Source of the DNA: Pedobacter sp. SYP-B3415
GTDB taxonomy: Bacteria; Bacteroidota; Bacteroidia; Sphingobacteriales; Sphingobacteriaceae
Direction: 5' to 3'
Length of the DNA: 64,000 bases
Assembly: GCF_004138205.1 (NCBI RefSeq)
Contig: NZ_RXNQ01000033.1
Span: forward strand, 124,001-188,000
Shown here: positions 46,236 to 56,411 of the stretch, one piece after another
How positions within the stretch are numbered: the first letter of the stretch is position 1
Layout of the letters: the number at the start of each line of letters is the position of its first letter
Made by a program: the position numbers and the translations under genes
The notes under the pieces: model-generated
Database searches by the model: none
The model's input: the letters and a program-made list of their open reading frames with translations, nothing else
Told to the model about the DNA's origin: nothing

Positions 46236-47876
46236 ATGCAGTTTGAAATGTTAAAAGATAAGTCGTCCATCATCAAAGTAATTGGTGTTGGGGGCGGTGG
46301 AGGCAACGCGGTGAACCACATGTATCTGTCTGGTATAAACGGTGTGGATTTCATTATCTGTAACACTGATGCCCAGGCTTTAGAGTTAAGCCCGATTCCA
46401 AACAAAGTGCAGTTAGGAGCCAGTTTGACTGAAGGGATGGGTGCAGGTTCAATGCCTGAAGTGGGAAAAAATTCTGCAATTGAAAACATTGACGACATCA
46501 AGGCTATGCTTGGCAATACGACCAAGATGTTGTTTATCACAGCCGGAATGGGCGGCGGCACCGGAACAGGCGCCAGCCCGATCATTGCCAAGGCAGCAAA
46601 AGAACTTGATATTCTGACCGTGGCGATAGTAACCACACCTTTTTCGTTTGAAGGAAAACGCCGCCGCATGCAGGCAGAAGAAGGTCTGGATGAATTAAAA
46701 AAATACGTCGATTCATACCTGGTCATTTCAAACGACCGCCTGCGGGAGATCTTTGGAAACCTGACGTTGGGATCAGCTTTTGGCCAGGCAGATGATATCT
46801 TAACAACCGCTGCAAAAGGAATTGCTGAAATCATCACCGTTCCCGGTTATATAAACGTCGACTTCAAAGATGTTCGTACCGTTATGAAAGAAAGCGGCGT
46901 GGCCATCATGGGTAGTTTCGCAGCCGAAGGCGAAGACCGCGCACTGCGTGCCGTTGAAGGCGCTCTTGCTTCGCCGCTGCTAAAAGACAGCGAGATTGAA
47001 GGCGCACGGTATATCCTGCTGAACATCAGTTCTGGCAGCAAGGAAGTAACGATGGATGAGGTTTCAATCATCACAGACTACATCCAGGAAAAAGCCGGAC
47101 TTTCAGCCGATCTGATCTGGGGTAACTGCCAGGATGAATTACTGGAAGAAAAACTTTCGGTAACAATCATTGCCACCGGGTTCCAGACTCAGGAAGAACG
47201 TGCCTCAGAAGAACGTAACAAAAAGAAAATATCCCTGCTCACGCCGGAAGAGGCGCCGCTTGTACGCCCTGTAGAGCCCGTTAACTCTTTCATTCAGCCA
47301 AGGCAGGAAGAAACCCCTCAAAACGAGGAAATCCAGCTTAAAGCCAAAGAAGAGATCAAACAGGCAGATCTTTTTGGCGGCATGTTTAATAAGCGCCCCG
47401 AAGTTCAGCCTGCAGTTGAAAGTACGCCGCAGATCATTCGCCATAGTTTGATCGAAGAGGAGCCTCAGAATGATGAGGCGAACGAACCGGCATTTGAGTT
47501 TGAGCTTAAAACCGCAGAAACAGAGTTTGTCTTTGAGAAACCGATTGCAACAGTTGAGGATGAACCAGAGGTTCAGGCGGCTCCGGAACCTGTTATAGGT
47601 CTTGACGATGATAAAAACGATGATTCGATCGAAGAGCAATTGCGCAAATCAAAAGAACGTATTCTGCGTCTTAAGGATCTTAGTATGAAACTTCGTACCA
47701 GCAATGGTCTGCAGGAACTGGAGAATGAGCCAGCTTACAAGCGTAAACAGATGCAGCTTCAGCAGGTTCAGCATTCATCTGAATCGCAGGTTTCACGTTT
47801 TACGCTCAGTAATGACGAGGATGGTTCTACAGAGATCAGACCCAATAACTCGTTCCTTCATGACAACGTAGATTAA
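46236..47876 (+). CDS. ftsZ: Cell division GTPase FtsZ
   Basis: 546 residues. The tubulin-like GTPase domain (about 1-320) has G-V-G-G-G-G-G-N-A near 15-23 and the tubulin signature G-G-G-T-G-T-G-A-S near 108-116. A 200-residue acidic linker rich in E, P and Q follows and ends in a conserved-looking short tail. The E. coli protein is 383 residues; the extended linker is usual in Bacteroidota. It is the last gene of the cluster, with its own 129-base upstream region and a terminator downstream. Confidence 0.97.
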   Translation: MQFEMLKDKSSIIKVIGVGGGGGNAVNHMYLSGINGVDFIICNTDAQALELSPIPNKVQLGASLTEGMGAGSMPEVGKNSAIENIDDIKAMLGNTTKMLFITAGMGGGTGTGASPIIAKAAKELDILTVAIVTTPFSFEGKRRRMQAEEGLDELKKYVDSYLVISNDRLREIFGNLTLGSAFGQADDILTTAAKGIAEIITVPGYINVDFKDVRTVMKESGVAIMGSFAAEGEDRALRAVEGALASPLLKDSEIEGARYILLNISSGSKEVTMDEVSIITDYIQEKAGLSADLIWGNCQDELLEEKLSVTIIATGFQTQEERASEERNKKKISLLTPEEAPLVRPVEPVNSFIQPRQEETPQNEEIQLKAKEEIKQADLFGGMFNKRPEVQPAVESTPQIIRHSLIEEEPQNDEANEPAFEFELKTAETEFVFEKPIATVEDEPEVQAAPEPVIGLDDDKNDDSIEEQLRKSKERILRLKDLSMKLRTSNGLQELENEPAYKRKQMQLQQVQHSSESQVSRFTLSNDEDGSTEIRPNNSFLHDNVD

Positions 47877-47896
47877 CCAACATGTTGAGTACATAC

Positions 47897-47933
47897 AAAA
47901 AGCCCCAAAGATGCAATCTGATGGGGCTTTTTT
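47897..47933 (+). terminator. Terminator after ftsZ
   Basis: AAAAAGCCCCA (47897-47907) pairs with TGGGGCTTTTT (47922-47932), with further T. It closes the dcw cluster. Confidence 0.9.
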
Positions 47934-47962
47934 GGCATAATACTGGCTACGTGGTCCATTAG

Positions 47963-47993
47963 TTGATATTAAACGCAATTAGCGTTAACTTTG
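47963..47993 (+). promoter_or_regulatory. Promoter of the SPT-like gene
   Basis: TTG at 47963-47965, 20-base spacer, TAACTTTG at 47986-47993, a full TAnnTTTG match. Confidence 0.75.
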
Positions 47994-48020
47994 CAGCAAA
48001 AAATATTAAAATACAATACA

Positions 48021-49262
48021 TTGGATATATTCGATAAAATCGCAAAACACATGGGGCCGATTGGTCAGCACCAAAAATGGTCTCATGGGTATTTTTCGTT
48101 TCCTAAACTGGAGGGGGAGATTGCCCCGCACATGAATTTTCGCGGGAAGGAACATCTTGTATGGAGTTTGAATAATTATCTCGGGCTTGCCAACCACCCT
48201 GAGGTGCGTAAGGCCGATGAAGAAGCTGCTGCACAGTTTGGAATGGCCTACCCGATGGGTGCGCGGATGATGTCAGGAAATTCGAAGTATCATGAGCAGC
48301 TGGAGCAGGAGCTTGCAGCCTTTGTCGGTAAGCCTGATGCATTCCTTCTTAATTATGGTTACCAGGGAATGGTTTCGATTATTGATACGCTTGTAGACAG
48401 AAATGATGTAGTGGTTTATGACGGCGAATCGCATGCGTGTATCATTGATGGTCTTCGTCTGCACATGGGTAAGCGGTTCGTGTATAAACACAACGATATT
48501 GAAAGCGCGCGCAAACAGTTGGAGCGCGCTGCCAAGCTGGTTGAAACCACCGGCGGCGGTATCCTGGTGATTACTGAAGGTGTATTTGGTATGTCAGGAG
48601 CGCAGGGTAAACTCAAGGAACTGGTTGCGCTTAAATCTGAATTTAATTTCCGTCTTCTTATTGACGATGCGCATGGTTTTGGTACCATGGGTAAAACAGG
48701 TGCGGGTACACATGAAGCGCAGGATTGTATTGATGGCGTGGACGTGTATTTTGGTACTTTCGCGAAATCAATGGCCGGAATTGGTGCATTCGTGGCTTCG
48801 AGCGAAGAAGTTACCAATTTTCTGCGCTACAACATGCGGTCGCAAACCTTTGCAAAGGCTTTGCCTATGCCGATGGTAATTGGTCTGATCAAACGGCTTG
48901 AGCTGCTGAAAAGTAAACCCGAGCTTCGTGAGAAACTGTGGGATATCGCAACGAGCCTGCAGGAGGGACTGCGTGAACGCGGCTTCGACCTGGGAGTAAC
49001 CAATACCATGGTCACTCCGGTTTTTCTGAAGGGCGAGTTACTTGAAGCTACTGCATTGACTATGGATCTTCGCGAAAACTATGGTATCTTCTGCTCGATC
49101 GTGGTCTATCCGGTAATCCCAAAAGGCATGATCGAACTGCGGCTAATCCCTACAGCTGTACATACCCGGGAAGATGTTCAGCGTACCCTTGATGCATTCA
49201 GCGAGGTGTCTGCCAAGTTGCAGAGCGGCTATTATAGAGAAAACAAATTTGCCGTAGCGTAA
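48021..49262 (+). CDS. PLP-dependent alpha-oxoamine synthase, serine palmitoyltransferase-like
   Basis: 413 residues from the TTG at 48021, chosen because the conserved-looking start (D-I-F-D-K-I-A-K-H-M-G) begins there. An upstream TTG at 47991 overlaps the promoter -7 element and is unlikely. The alpha-oxoamine synthase fold includes D-D-A-H-G-F-G near 223 and the PLP-lysine in T-F-A-K-S near 252. Alternatives in the same family are 8-amino-7-oxononanoate synthase and glycine C-acetyltransferase. No biotin or threonine genes are nearby, and sphingolipids are characteristic of Sphingobacteriia, so serine palmitoyltransferase is favoured (inference). Confidence 0.82.
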   Translation: MDIFDKIAKHMGPIGQHQKWSHGYFSFPKLEGEIAPHMNFRGKEHLVWSLNNYLGLANHPEVRKADEEAAAQFGMAYPMGARMMSGNSKYHEQLEQELAAFVGKPDAFLLNYGYQGMVSIIDTLVDRNDVVVYDGESHACIIDGLRLHMGKRFVYKHNDIESARKQLERAAKLVETTGGGILVITEGVFGMSGAQGKLKELVALKSEFNFRLLIDDAHGFGTMGKTGAGTHEAQDCIDGVDVYFGTFAKSMAGIGAFVASSEEVTNFLRYNMRSQTFAKALPMPMVIGLIKRLELLKSKPELREKLWDIATSLQEGLRERGFDLGVTNTMVTPVFLKGELLEATALTMDLRENYGIFCSIVVYPVIPKGMIELRLIPTAVHTREDVQRTLDAFSEVSAKLQSGYYRENKFAVA

Positions 49263-49276
49263 CGGTTAAAAGTTAT

Positions 49277-49317
49277 AAAAAAAGCCCCTTCAGGCTGCCT
49301 GAGGGGCTTTTTTTGTG
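49277..49317 (+). terminator. Terminator after the SPT-like gene
   Basis: A long stem AAAGCCCCTTCAGGC / GCCTGAGGGGCTTT with one bulged T, flanked by A- and T-tracts. Confidence 0.92.
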
Positions 49318-49526
49318 GATTATCGTTTTTAAAACTTTGTAAATCAATCGTTTGCCTCTTCTGTGCTGAAGATCAGGTGTTTATAAATGGTTGAAATGTG
49401 GAAAAAAACCGTCTGGAGGGCATTTTTTTCTGTTTGCAAAAATTTTTTTATTTCGCTAAACATCATACATTAGTAAAAGCGTATTAATCCAAACCTTAAA
49501 TAAAAAACTAAAAGGAGTACTTAACG

Positions 49527-49709
49527 ATGAAAAAATTTGAAGAAGTAAAAAATTTAGTAGCTTCATTGGAAGCAGATGCAGACAAGTTCTACAACAAAGC
49601 TAACAGTGCAGCGGGAACCCGCGTACGTAAAGGCATGCAGGATCTTAAAAACCTGGCACAAGCTATCCGCCTTGAGGTTCAGGAATCAAAAAACAAAGCT
49701 GCGAAGTAG
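49527..49709 (+). CDS. Histone H1-like (Hc1-type) small DNA-binding protein
   Basis: 60 residues, Lys-rich, nearly all helical, with R-V-R-K-G-M-Q-D-L-K near 32-41. It resembles small Bacteroidota proteins annotated as histone H1/Hc1-like. It probably binds DNA and compacts the nucleoid. It has a good Shine-Dalgarno, AAAGGAG at 49511-49517, nine bases before the ATG; few other genes here have one, which suggests high expression. It is monocistronic with a terminator. The 264-base region before it is AT-rich; TTTG at 49433-49436 may be a -33 element but no firm promoter was fixed. Confidence 0.8.
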   Translation: MKKFEEVKNLVASLEADADKFYNKANSAAGTRVRKGMQDLKNLAQAIRLEVQESKNKAAK

Positions 49710-49729
49710 TTTCCTGATTCAATCCATAG

Positions 49730-49757
49730 AAAAAGCCCGGAATTTCCGGGCTTTTTT
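49730..49757. terminator. Bidirectional terminator between the histone-like gene and dapA
   Basis: A-tract, CCCGGA (49737-49742 region) / TCCGGG stem with G-C extension and a T-tract. It serves the + strand histone-like gene and, less directly, the convergent dapA. Confidence 0.85.
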
Positions 49758-49788
49758 GTTTTCAATATGCTGAATGCCTGTTTTAAGG

Positions 49789-50667
49789 CTAGCTTACTTT
49801 TTGTAGTGCCGAAGCAAGATCAGCACTCAGCTTCTCGGTGGCGCTTACAAGCGGCAGGCGCACCGTATCACCACATATTCCAAGGGTTTTGAGCGCTGAT
49901 TTTACGCCCGCGGGGTTGCCTTCTGCAAAACAGAGCCGGGTAAATTCCACCTGGCTAAGATGTGCCGGTCGCGCTGACTGAAAATCGCCTGAAAGGCAAA
50001 AACGGACCATATCAGAGAACTGGCGCGGAACGGCATTAGCGATGACAGATATTACGCCGGCTGCACCCAGCGCAATCATAGGCAGGGTAACCGGGTCATC
50101 TCCTGAAATCAGCAGGAACTCTTCCGGCTTATCGCGCAGAATCTGATTAAACTGATCAAAACTTCCCGAAGCATCTTTTACACCAATGATGTTGCTGAAA
50201 TCGCTGGCGAGCCTGCAAATCGTTTCGGGGCTCATGTTGCTTGACGTTCTGCCGGGAACGTTGTATAACAGCAGGTCAAGCGGCGTATGTTCGCTGAGGT
50301 ACTGGTAGTGTTTGTAAATTCCCTCCTGTGTGGGCTTGCTGTAATACGGACTGACACTAAGAATAGCACTGTAGCCCGAAGATTCAAAGGAGCGGAGGTC
50401 TTCGCTTACGGCCATTGTATCATTGCCGCCGATTCCCGCGACAAGCGGCACGCGATTGTTGTTTACTTCTGCAGTGAATTCCCAGATCTTCTTCTTTTCG
50501 TCCTTCTTCAATGTGGCTGTTTCGCCTGTGGTTCCTAAAGAGACGAGGTACTCTACACCTCCGTCTACAACATGGTCGATCAGGTTTTTTAACCCTTCGA
50601 AATCGACCGTTCCATCTGCATTGAAGGGCGTAACCAAAGCTACACCCGTACCATGAAATCTGTTCAT
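49789..50667 (-). CDS. dapA: 4-hydroxy-tetrahydrodipicolinate synthase
   Basis: 292 residues. It condenses pyruvate with aspartate semialdehyde, leading to meso-DAP and lysine, consistent with the DAP-type MurE in this window. The T-T-G-E motif is near 44-49 and the catalytic Tyr in Y-N-V-P-G-R-T near 134-140. The Schiff-base Lys is in I-G-V-K-D-A-S-G near 161-168. It lies 53 bases downstream of ligA on the same strand. Confidence 0.95.
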   Translation of the reverse strand: MNRFHGTGVALVTPFNADGTVDFEGLKNLIDHVVDGGVEYLVSLGTTGETATLKKDEKKKIWEFTAEVNNNRVPLVAGIGGNDTMAVSEDLRSFESSGYSAILSVSPYYSKPTQEGIYKHYQYLSEHTPLDLLLYNVPGRTSSNMSPETICRLASDFSNIIGVKDASGSFDQFNQILRDKPEEFLLISGDDPVTLPMIALGAAGVISVIANAVPRQFSDMVRFCLSGDFQSARPAHLSQVEFTRLCFAEGNPAGVKSALKTLGICGDTVRLPLVSATEKLSADLASALQKVS

Positions 50668-50720
50668 TCTACTGATTATCTGAATATATGGGACGTTTAG
50701 TCCCTGTGTTAAATGCGTTT

Positions 50721-52748
<2,028 letters not shown>

Positions 52749-52766
52749 TTAAGTTTGCGGTGTGCT

Positions 52767-53459
52767 TCAACTTTTATCAGGCGAAGCCTGAGCAAGGTAA
52801 AGCCCTGTCTGTGTAAAAATTTCTAAAAAGTCGTTACGGAGGATACCACTGTACAACTCGAGCTGCTGGTCCAGCAGCGGTAATTTATCTGCAGCGAACG
52901 GCTGGATCCACAATCGCATGCAAATTCGGTTCAGGGCGTAGGTAATATTTTCAATTTTTTGATAACTCAGCAGGTAGCGGCTTGAAAGGAAACCCTTCAG
53001 AAAGTCGCGGAAAGCTCCGGTTTCGCGGAAGGCACTTTTCTCCAGAAAATCATCGAGCGGGTCGCCGGTAGCCTGCTCCAGCTGCTTATAAAACGCCTGT
53101 ACGCTTACCATATTTTCTGCAATTAGCAGGTGGTCGAGCAGAAGTTCGAGCGCAATATGTGCCAGGAAAGAGAGGCGAACAGGCCCGTCTGCTGTGATGG
53201 GTTTTAACAACGCTTTCAGCTGACCGGTCTTTTCGGTAAAAAAATCGGAAGAGTGAAAGTATTTGTCTACAGCGAGGTGCCGGTTCCAGCCTGTCAGCAG
53301 AGCAATCTCGCTTTCGGTTGTGTAACGCCCCGGCATTTTTTCCGGATGAATATTGGCGCCTTTGGCCGCGTTTTTCAGAAGGTCCGGCAGTACGGTACCC
53401 ATCGCCCGGTAGGGTTCGGAATGACTGCGGTCAAAGTAAAAATGCGACAAAAAATTCAT
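52767..53459 (-). CDS. Putative ACP phosphodiesterase-like protein (AcpH/DUF479 type)
   Basis: 230 residues, alpha-helical. It starts M-N-F-L-S-H-F-Y-F-D, with further His/Asp in R-H-L-A-V-D-K-Y-F-H near 60-69 and L-A-H-I-A-L-E-L-L-L-D-H near 99-110. These positions match the HD-like metal site of the AcpH family, which removes the phosphopantetheine arm from acyl carrier protein. The overall match is from memory and moderate. It lies upstream of ligA with 30 bases between them, same strand. Confidence 0.6.
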   Translation of the reverse strand: MNFLSHFYFDRSHSEPYRAMGTVLPDLLKNAAKGANIHPEKMPGRYTTESEIALLTGWNRHLAVDKYFHSSDFFTEKTGQLKALLKPITADGPVRLSFLAHIALELLLDHLLIAENMVSVQAFYKQLEQATGDPLDDFLEKSAFRETGAFRDFLKGFLSSRYLLSYQKIENITYALNRICMRLWIQPFAADKLPLLDQQLELYSGILRNDFLEIFTQTGLYLAQASPDKS

Positions 53460-53657
53460 GTCGTAAAATACGAATATTTAACACAAGCAGCTAAAAAACA
53501 CCTGCCGGGAATTATCTTTGAAAGCAGCAGCGTCATGAATAATTTTATCTTTAAACAGGCAAAATTTATCTCCGCATTGTTTCCGGAGCTGAAGCTGAAC
53601 GGGTTAGGTGGTTTTGATGGCGCCGGTCATCCAGCGTTTAAAATACCTGCAAATCCC

Positions 53658-53665
53658 TATCTTTG
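53658..53665 (+). promoter_or_regulatory. -7 promoter element of tyrS
   Basis: TATCTTTG, a full TAnnTTTG match, 17 bases before the tyrS ATG. No strong -33. Confidence 0.65.
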
Positions 53666-53682
53666 CAGCAAAAAAATTCACG

Positions 53683-54969
53683 ATGACTGATTTTGTAGAA
53701 GAATTGCGCTGGCGAGGCATGCTCCATGACATCATGCCCAATACACAGGAGAAACTGAATGAAGGTATGACCTCAGGTTATATTGGCTTCGATCCCACAG
53801 CTGATTCCTTGCATGTTGGTCATTTGATGCAGATCATGACACTGATTCACTTCCAAACCGCAGGCCATAAACCATATGCACTTGTGGGTGGCGCCACCGG
53901 AATGGTTGGTGACCCTTCAGGAAAGTCGGATGAACGTAATTTGCTCGATGAGGCCGCCGTTCAGCATAATTTGAATGGCATCAAAAAACAGTTATCAAAA
54001 TTTCTCCAGTTTGACGATGCCGGCAATGGCGCCGTTATGGTAAATAACGGCGACTGGTTTAAAGGGTTTGCCTTTCTCGACTTTATACGCGAGGTAGGCA
54101 AACACATCACAGTGAACTACATGATGGCTAAAGACAGCGTGAAGAAACGGCTGGAAGGCGATACCGGCATGTCATTTACCGAATTCAGCTATCAGCTGGT
54201 GCAGGGCTATGATTTCTATTACCTCTGGAAACACCATAACTGTATTGTTCAGATGGGCGGCTCTGATCAATGGGGAAACATTGTGACGGGTACGGAGCTG
54301 ATCAGGCGCAAAGATCAGGGGACGGCCTTTGCCCTTACTACCAAACTGATCAAGAAGTCTGACGGAACCAAATTCGGCAAAACCGAAGGTGGTGCGGTAT
54401 GGCTTGATCCGGAAAAAACTTCACCCTATAAATTCTATCAGTTCTGGCTTAACGCATCTGATGATGACGTAAAAAGCTGGATCCGTATTTTTACGCTGAA
54501 GCCGAAAGAAGAAATAGAAGCGCTCGAGGAAGAACACAATGCTGCCCCGCACCTGCGTGTATTGCAGAAAGCACTTGCAGCTGATATCACCATCCGTACG
54601 CACTCTGAAGACGCTTTGGAAACCGCATTGAAGACTTCAGAATTCCTGTTTGGAAATGGTTCTGCCGATTTTCTGACAGGCTTGAAACGTGAACAGGTAT
54701 TGGAGATCTTTGAAGGCGTGCCCCAATTCAGCCTTGCGAAGACTGAGTTGCAGGATGGTCTTGACGTGCTGAGTCTGCTCGCAGAGAAAACAAATATATT
54801 TCCATCAAAAGGGGAAACAAAAAAACTTATTCAGGGCGGTGGAATCGCTATAAACAGGCTGAAGGTGTCTGATCTTGCTACCACTTACTCGACAGACTAC
54901 CTGATTAACGGGGAGTTTTTGCTTGTGCAAAAAGGAAAGAAAAACTACTACCTGATAGTGGTCGAATAG
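53683..54969 (+). CDS. tyrS: Tyrosyl-tRNA synthetase
   Basis: 428 residues from the ATG at 53683. An in-frame start 25 codons earlier would run through the promoter element, so it was rejected. It is a class I synthetase: HIGH-type motif H-V-G-H near 46-49, KMSKS-type K-F-G-K-T near 227-231, and the D-Q-W-G-N tyrosine site region near 192. A C-terminal S4-like RNA-binding domain (about 365-425) has G-G-G-I-A-I-N-R. The stop codon abuts the tandem palindromes at 54970. Confidence 0.96.
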   Translation: MTDFVEELRWRGMLHDIMPNTQEKLNEGMTSGYIGFDPTADSLHVGHLMQIMTLIHFQTAGHKPYALVGGATGMVGDPSGKSDERNLLDEAAVQHNLNGIKKQLSKFLQFDDAGNGAVMVNNGDWFKGFAFLDFIREVGKHITVNYMMAKDSVKKRLEGDTGMSFTEFSYQLVQGYDFYYLWKHHNCIVQMGGSDQWGNIVTGTELIRRKDQGTAFALTTKLIKKSDGTKFGKTEGGAVWLDPEKTSPYKFYQFWLNASDDDVKSWIRIFTLKPKEEIEALEEEHNAAPHLRVLQKALAADITIRTHSEDALETALKTSEFLFGNGSADFLTGLKREQVLEIFEGVPQFSLAKTELQDGLDVLSLLAEKTNIFPSKGETKKLIQGGGIAINRLKVSDLATTYSTDYLINGEFLLVQKGKKNYYLIVVE

Positions 54970-55022
54970 AAACCTTCGAGGTTTCCTAAAACCTTCGAGG
55001 TTTCCTAAAACCTCGAAGGTTT
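54970..55022. repeat. Three tandem 15-bp palindromes at 19-bp period
   Basis: AAACCTTCGAGGTTT at 54970-54984 and again at 54989-55003, then its reverse complement AAACCTCGAAGGTTT at 55008-55022. The spacing is CCT(A), and starts are exactly 19 bp apart. Each unit folds into a 6-bp stem with a three-base loop. The array fills the gap between convergent tyrS and the LuxE-like gene, and the last unit includes two bases of the latter's stop codon. It may act as a terminator or be a dispersed REP-like element. Confidence 0.85.
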
Positions 55023-56004
55023 ACTGAACAAGCAAATTACAGCCTCTGATATCAGCGTGATCGAAACGCCCCAACACCTCAAACGAGCCATCAGGATAAA
55101 GGCGCCCCAGATCCTGGGTAGCTATAAAACTGCATGAATTAATATTGGCCAGGTCGATCACATTGATACCGCCAGTTTTGCCGGACTGTACAGGTGAGAG
55201 CGGATCATTTGTATCGCGCAGCCGGATCTTCATCCATGGCGGGCAAAAAAACCGCCCCTGGCCTGGAGAATAGGCCTGCGACAACAGCTCTGTCATGCCA
55301 TATTCGCTATGAATTTCTTGTACGCCGAAACCTGCACAAAGTGTTTCATGTAATTCTTCGCGCACCATTTCCTTTCGCCTGCCTTTCATACCACCCGTTT
55401 CCATGACGATGAGGTCTGGAAAGTCTGTGGGATAAATTTCTATGAAGTCGAGCAAGGCATACGTTACCCCAAGCAGGATGGTTTTCTGACCGGATAACTT
55501 TAATTCCTGCAGGGCGGCAGCGAGTTCTGTATGATTGTGAAGAAAATAGCCGCTTAGCGGGTGCCTGCTTTTTTTTAGCAGGTCATCTGCCATATAAATC
55601 AGCGATGAGCCTTCCCGTTCCAAATAGGCGGGCAGCAATGCCAGTATACAAAAATCTCCGGGATCGCCGTAAAACCGCCTGAAAGCCTGCAGGTAACTTT
55701 GCTTGTACCAACTTAGGTCGGTAACAGGATGCCTGCTTTGCACCATACCCGTTGTCCCTGAACTGGTGAAAACGATTGCGGCGGCAGCATCTGCGCTTTT
55801 TATTTCGTGCGTTTTAAAAAAACCAATGGGCAGAAAAGGGATGTCGTCACTTCTGACAATTGCCGCAGGATTAATACCAAGGTGACTGATATATTCCCTG
55901 TATACGGCACAACCTGATGCCTGCCGACGAAAGATGGCCAGGCACTGTGTTTCGAATGCGGCCGCATCCAGATCTGTTAAAACCAGTTCGGGAGAAATAT
56001 TCAC
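55021..56004 (-). CDS. LuxE-like acyl-activating (acyl-protein synthetase) family protein
   Basis: 327 residues starting at GTG 56004. An adenylate-forming motif F-T-S-S-G-T-T-G is near 78-85, with later H-S-E-Y-G-M-T-E-L-L near 233-242 and a F-E-V-L-G-R-F-D-H-A-D-I-R-G end. This matches the compact LuxE/acyl-protein synthetase branch of AMP-binding proteins. No LuxCD or bioluminescence genes are present, so it probably activates another carboxylate. It stands alone, with its -7 element four bases before the start. Confidence 0.75.
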   Translation of the reverse strand: MNISPELVLTDLDAAAFETQCLAIFRRQASGCAVYREYISHLGINPAAIVRSDDIPFLPIGFFKTHEIKSADAAAAIVFTSSGTTGMVQSRHPVTDLSWYKQSYLQAFRRFYGDPGDFCILALLPAYLEREGSSLIYMADDLLKKSRHPLSGYFLHNHTELAAALQELKLSGQKTILLGVTYALLDFIEIYPTDFPDLIVMETGGMKGRRKEMVREELHETLCAGFGVQEIHSEYGMTELLSQAYSPGQGRFFCPPWMKIRLRDTNDPLSPVQSGKTGGINVIDLANINSCSFIATQDLGRLYPDGSFEVLGRFDHADIRGCNLLVQ

Positions 56005-56008
56005 ACAG

Positions 56009-56016
56009 CAAAAATA
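56009..56016 (-). promoter_or_regulatory. -7 element directly before the LuxE-like gene
   Basis: On the minus strand TATTTTTG, a full TAnnTTTG match, ends four bases before the GTG start, implying a leaderless transcript. Confidence 0.55.
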
Positions 56017-56052
56017 CGAAATCCAGACAGAGGCGGCGCGCTCCCGCTGATT

Positions 56053-56409
56053 TTATTCAGCGGCCTGGTTTTTTGCCAGCATGGCCTTGCGGAAATGATG
56101 GCCGCAGAACCCGCTCACACCAGCAACGAAGCCGCCCAGAAAACCTGTTAGCAGCACCAGGGCCCACCAGACCTTTACGCCAAACATTTCGGCAACCCGG
56201 TTGGCCAGCATATGCTGATTCGGTAAACTCTCAAATACCGCGTAACCCGACCAAAGGCAGAAGATGGCAAAAAATGAACCCCATAACGAGACTTTTGCAG
56301 TTTTTCCGATCAAGCCGCAGGTGATAAAACTGACAACGATAATGATCCACCAGGGGAGGGCCATTTGCAGCAGGTAGGCGGCGATTATAACAACGATAAA
56401 TATGATCAT
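56053..56409 (-). CDS. Small membrane protein, function unknown
   Basis: 118 residues, three to four hydrophobic segments (about 1-16, 18-36, 42-60, 78-100) and a basic C-terminal tail with H-H-F-R-K. It starts two bases after the penicillin acylase stop and is probably co-translated with it. I do not recognise the family. It may be a small inner-membrane accessory protein. Confidence 0.7.
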   Translation of the reverse strand: MIIFIVVIIAAYLLQMALPWWIIIVVSFITCGLIGKTAKVSLWGSFFAIFCLWSGYAVFESLPNQHMLANRVAEMFGVKVWWALVLLTGFLGGFVAGVSGFCGHHFRKAMLAKNQAAE

Positions 56410-56411
56410 GT

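Noticed and set aside
53253..53690. 145-residue plus-strand frame upstream of tyrS
   Set aside because: It runs antisense to the ACP phosphodiesterase-like gene and through the tyrS promoter, with no family-like features.
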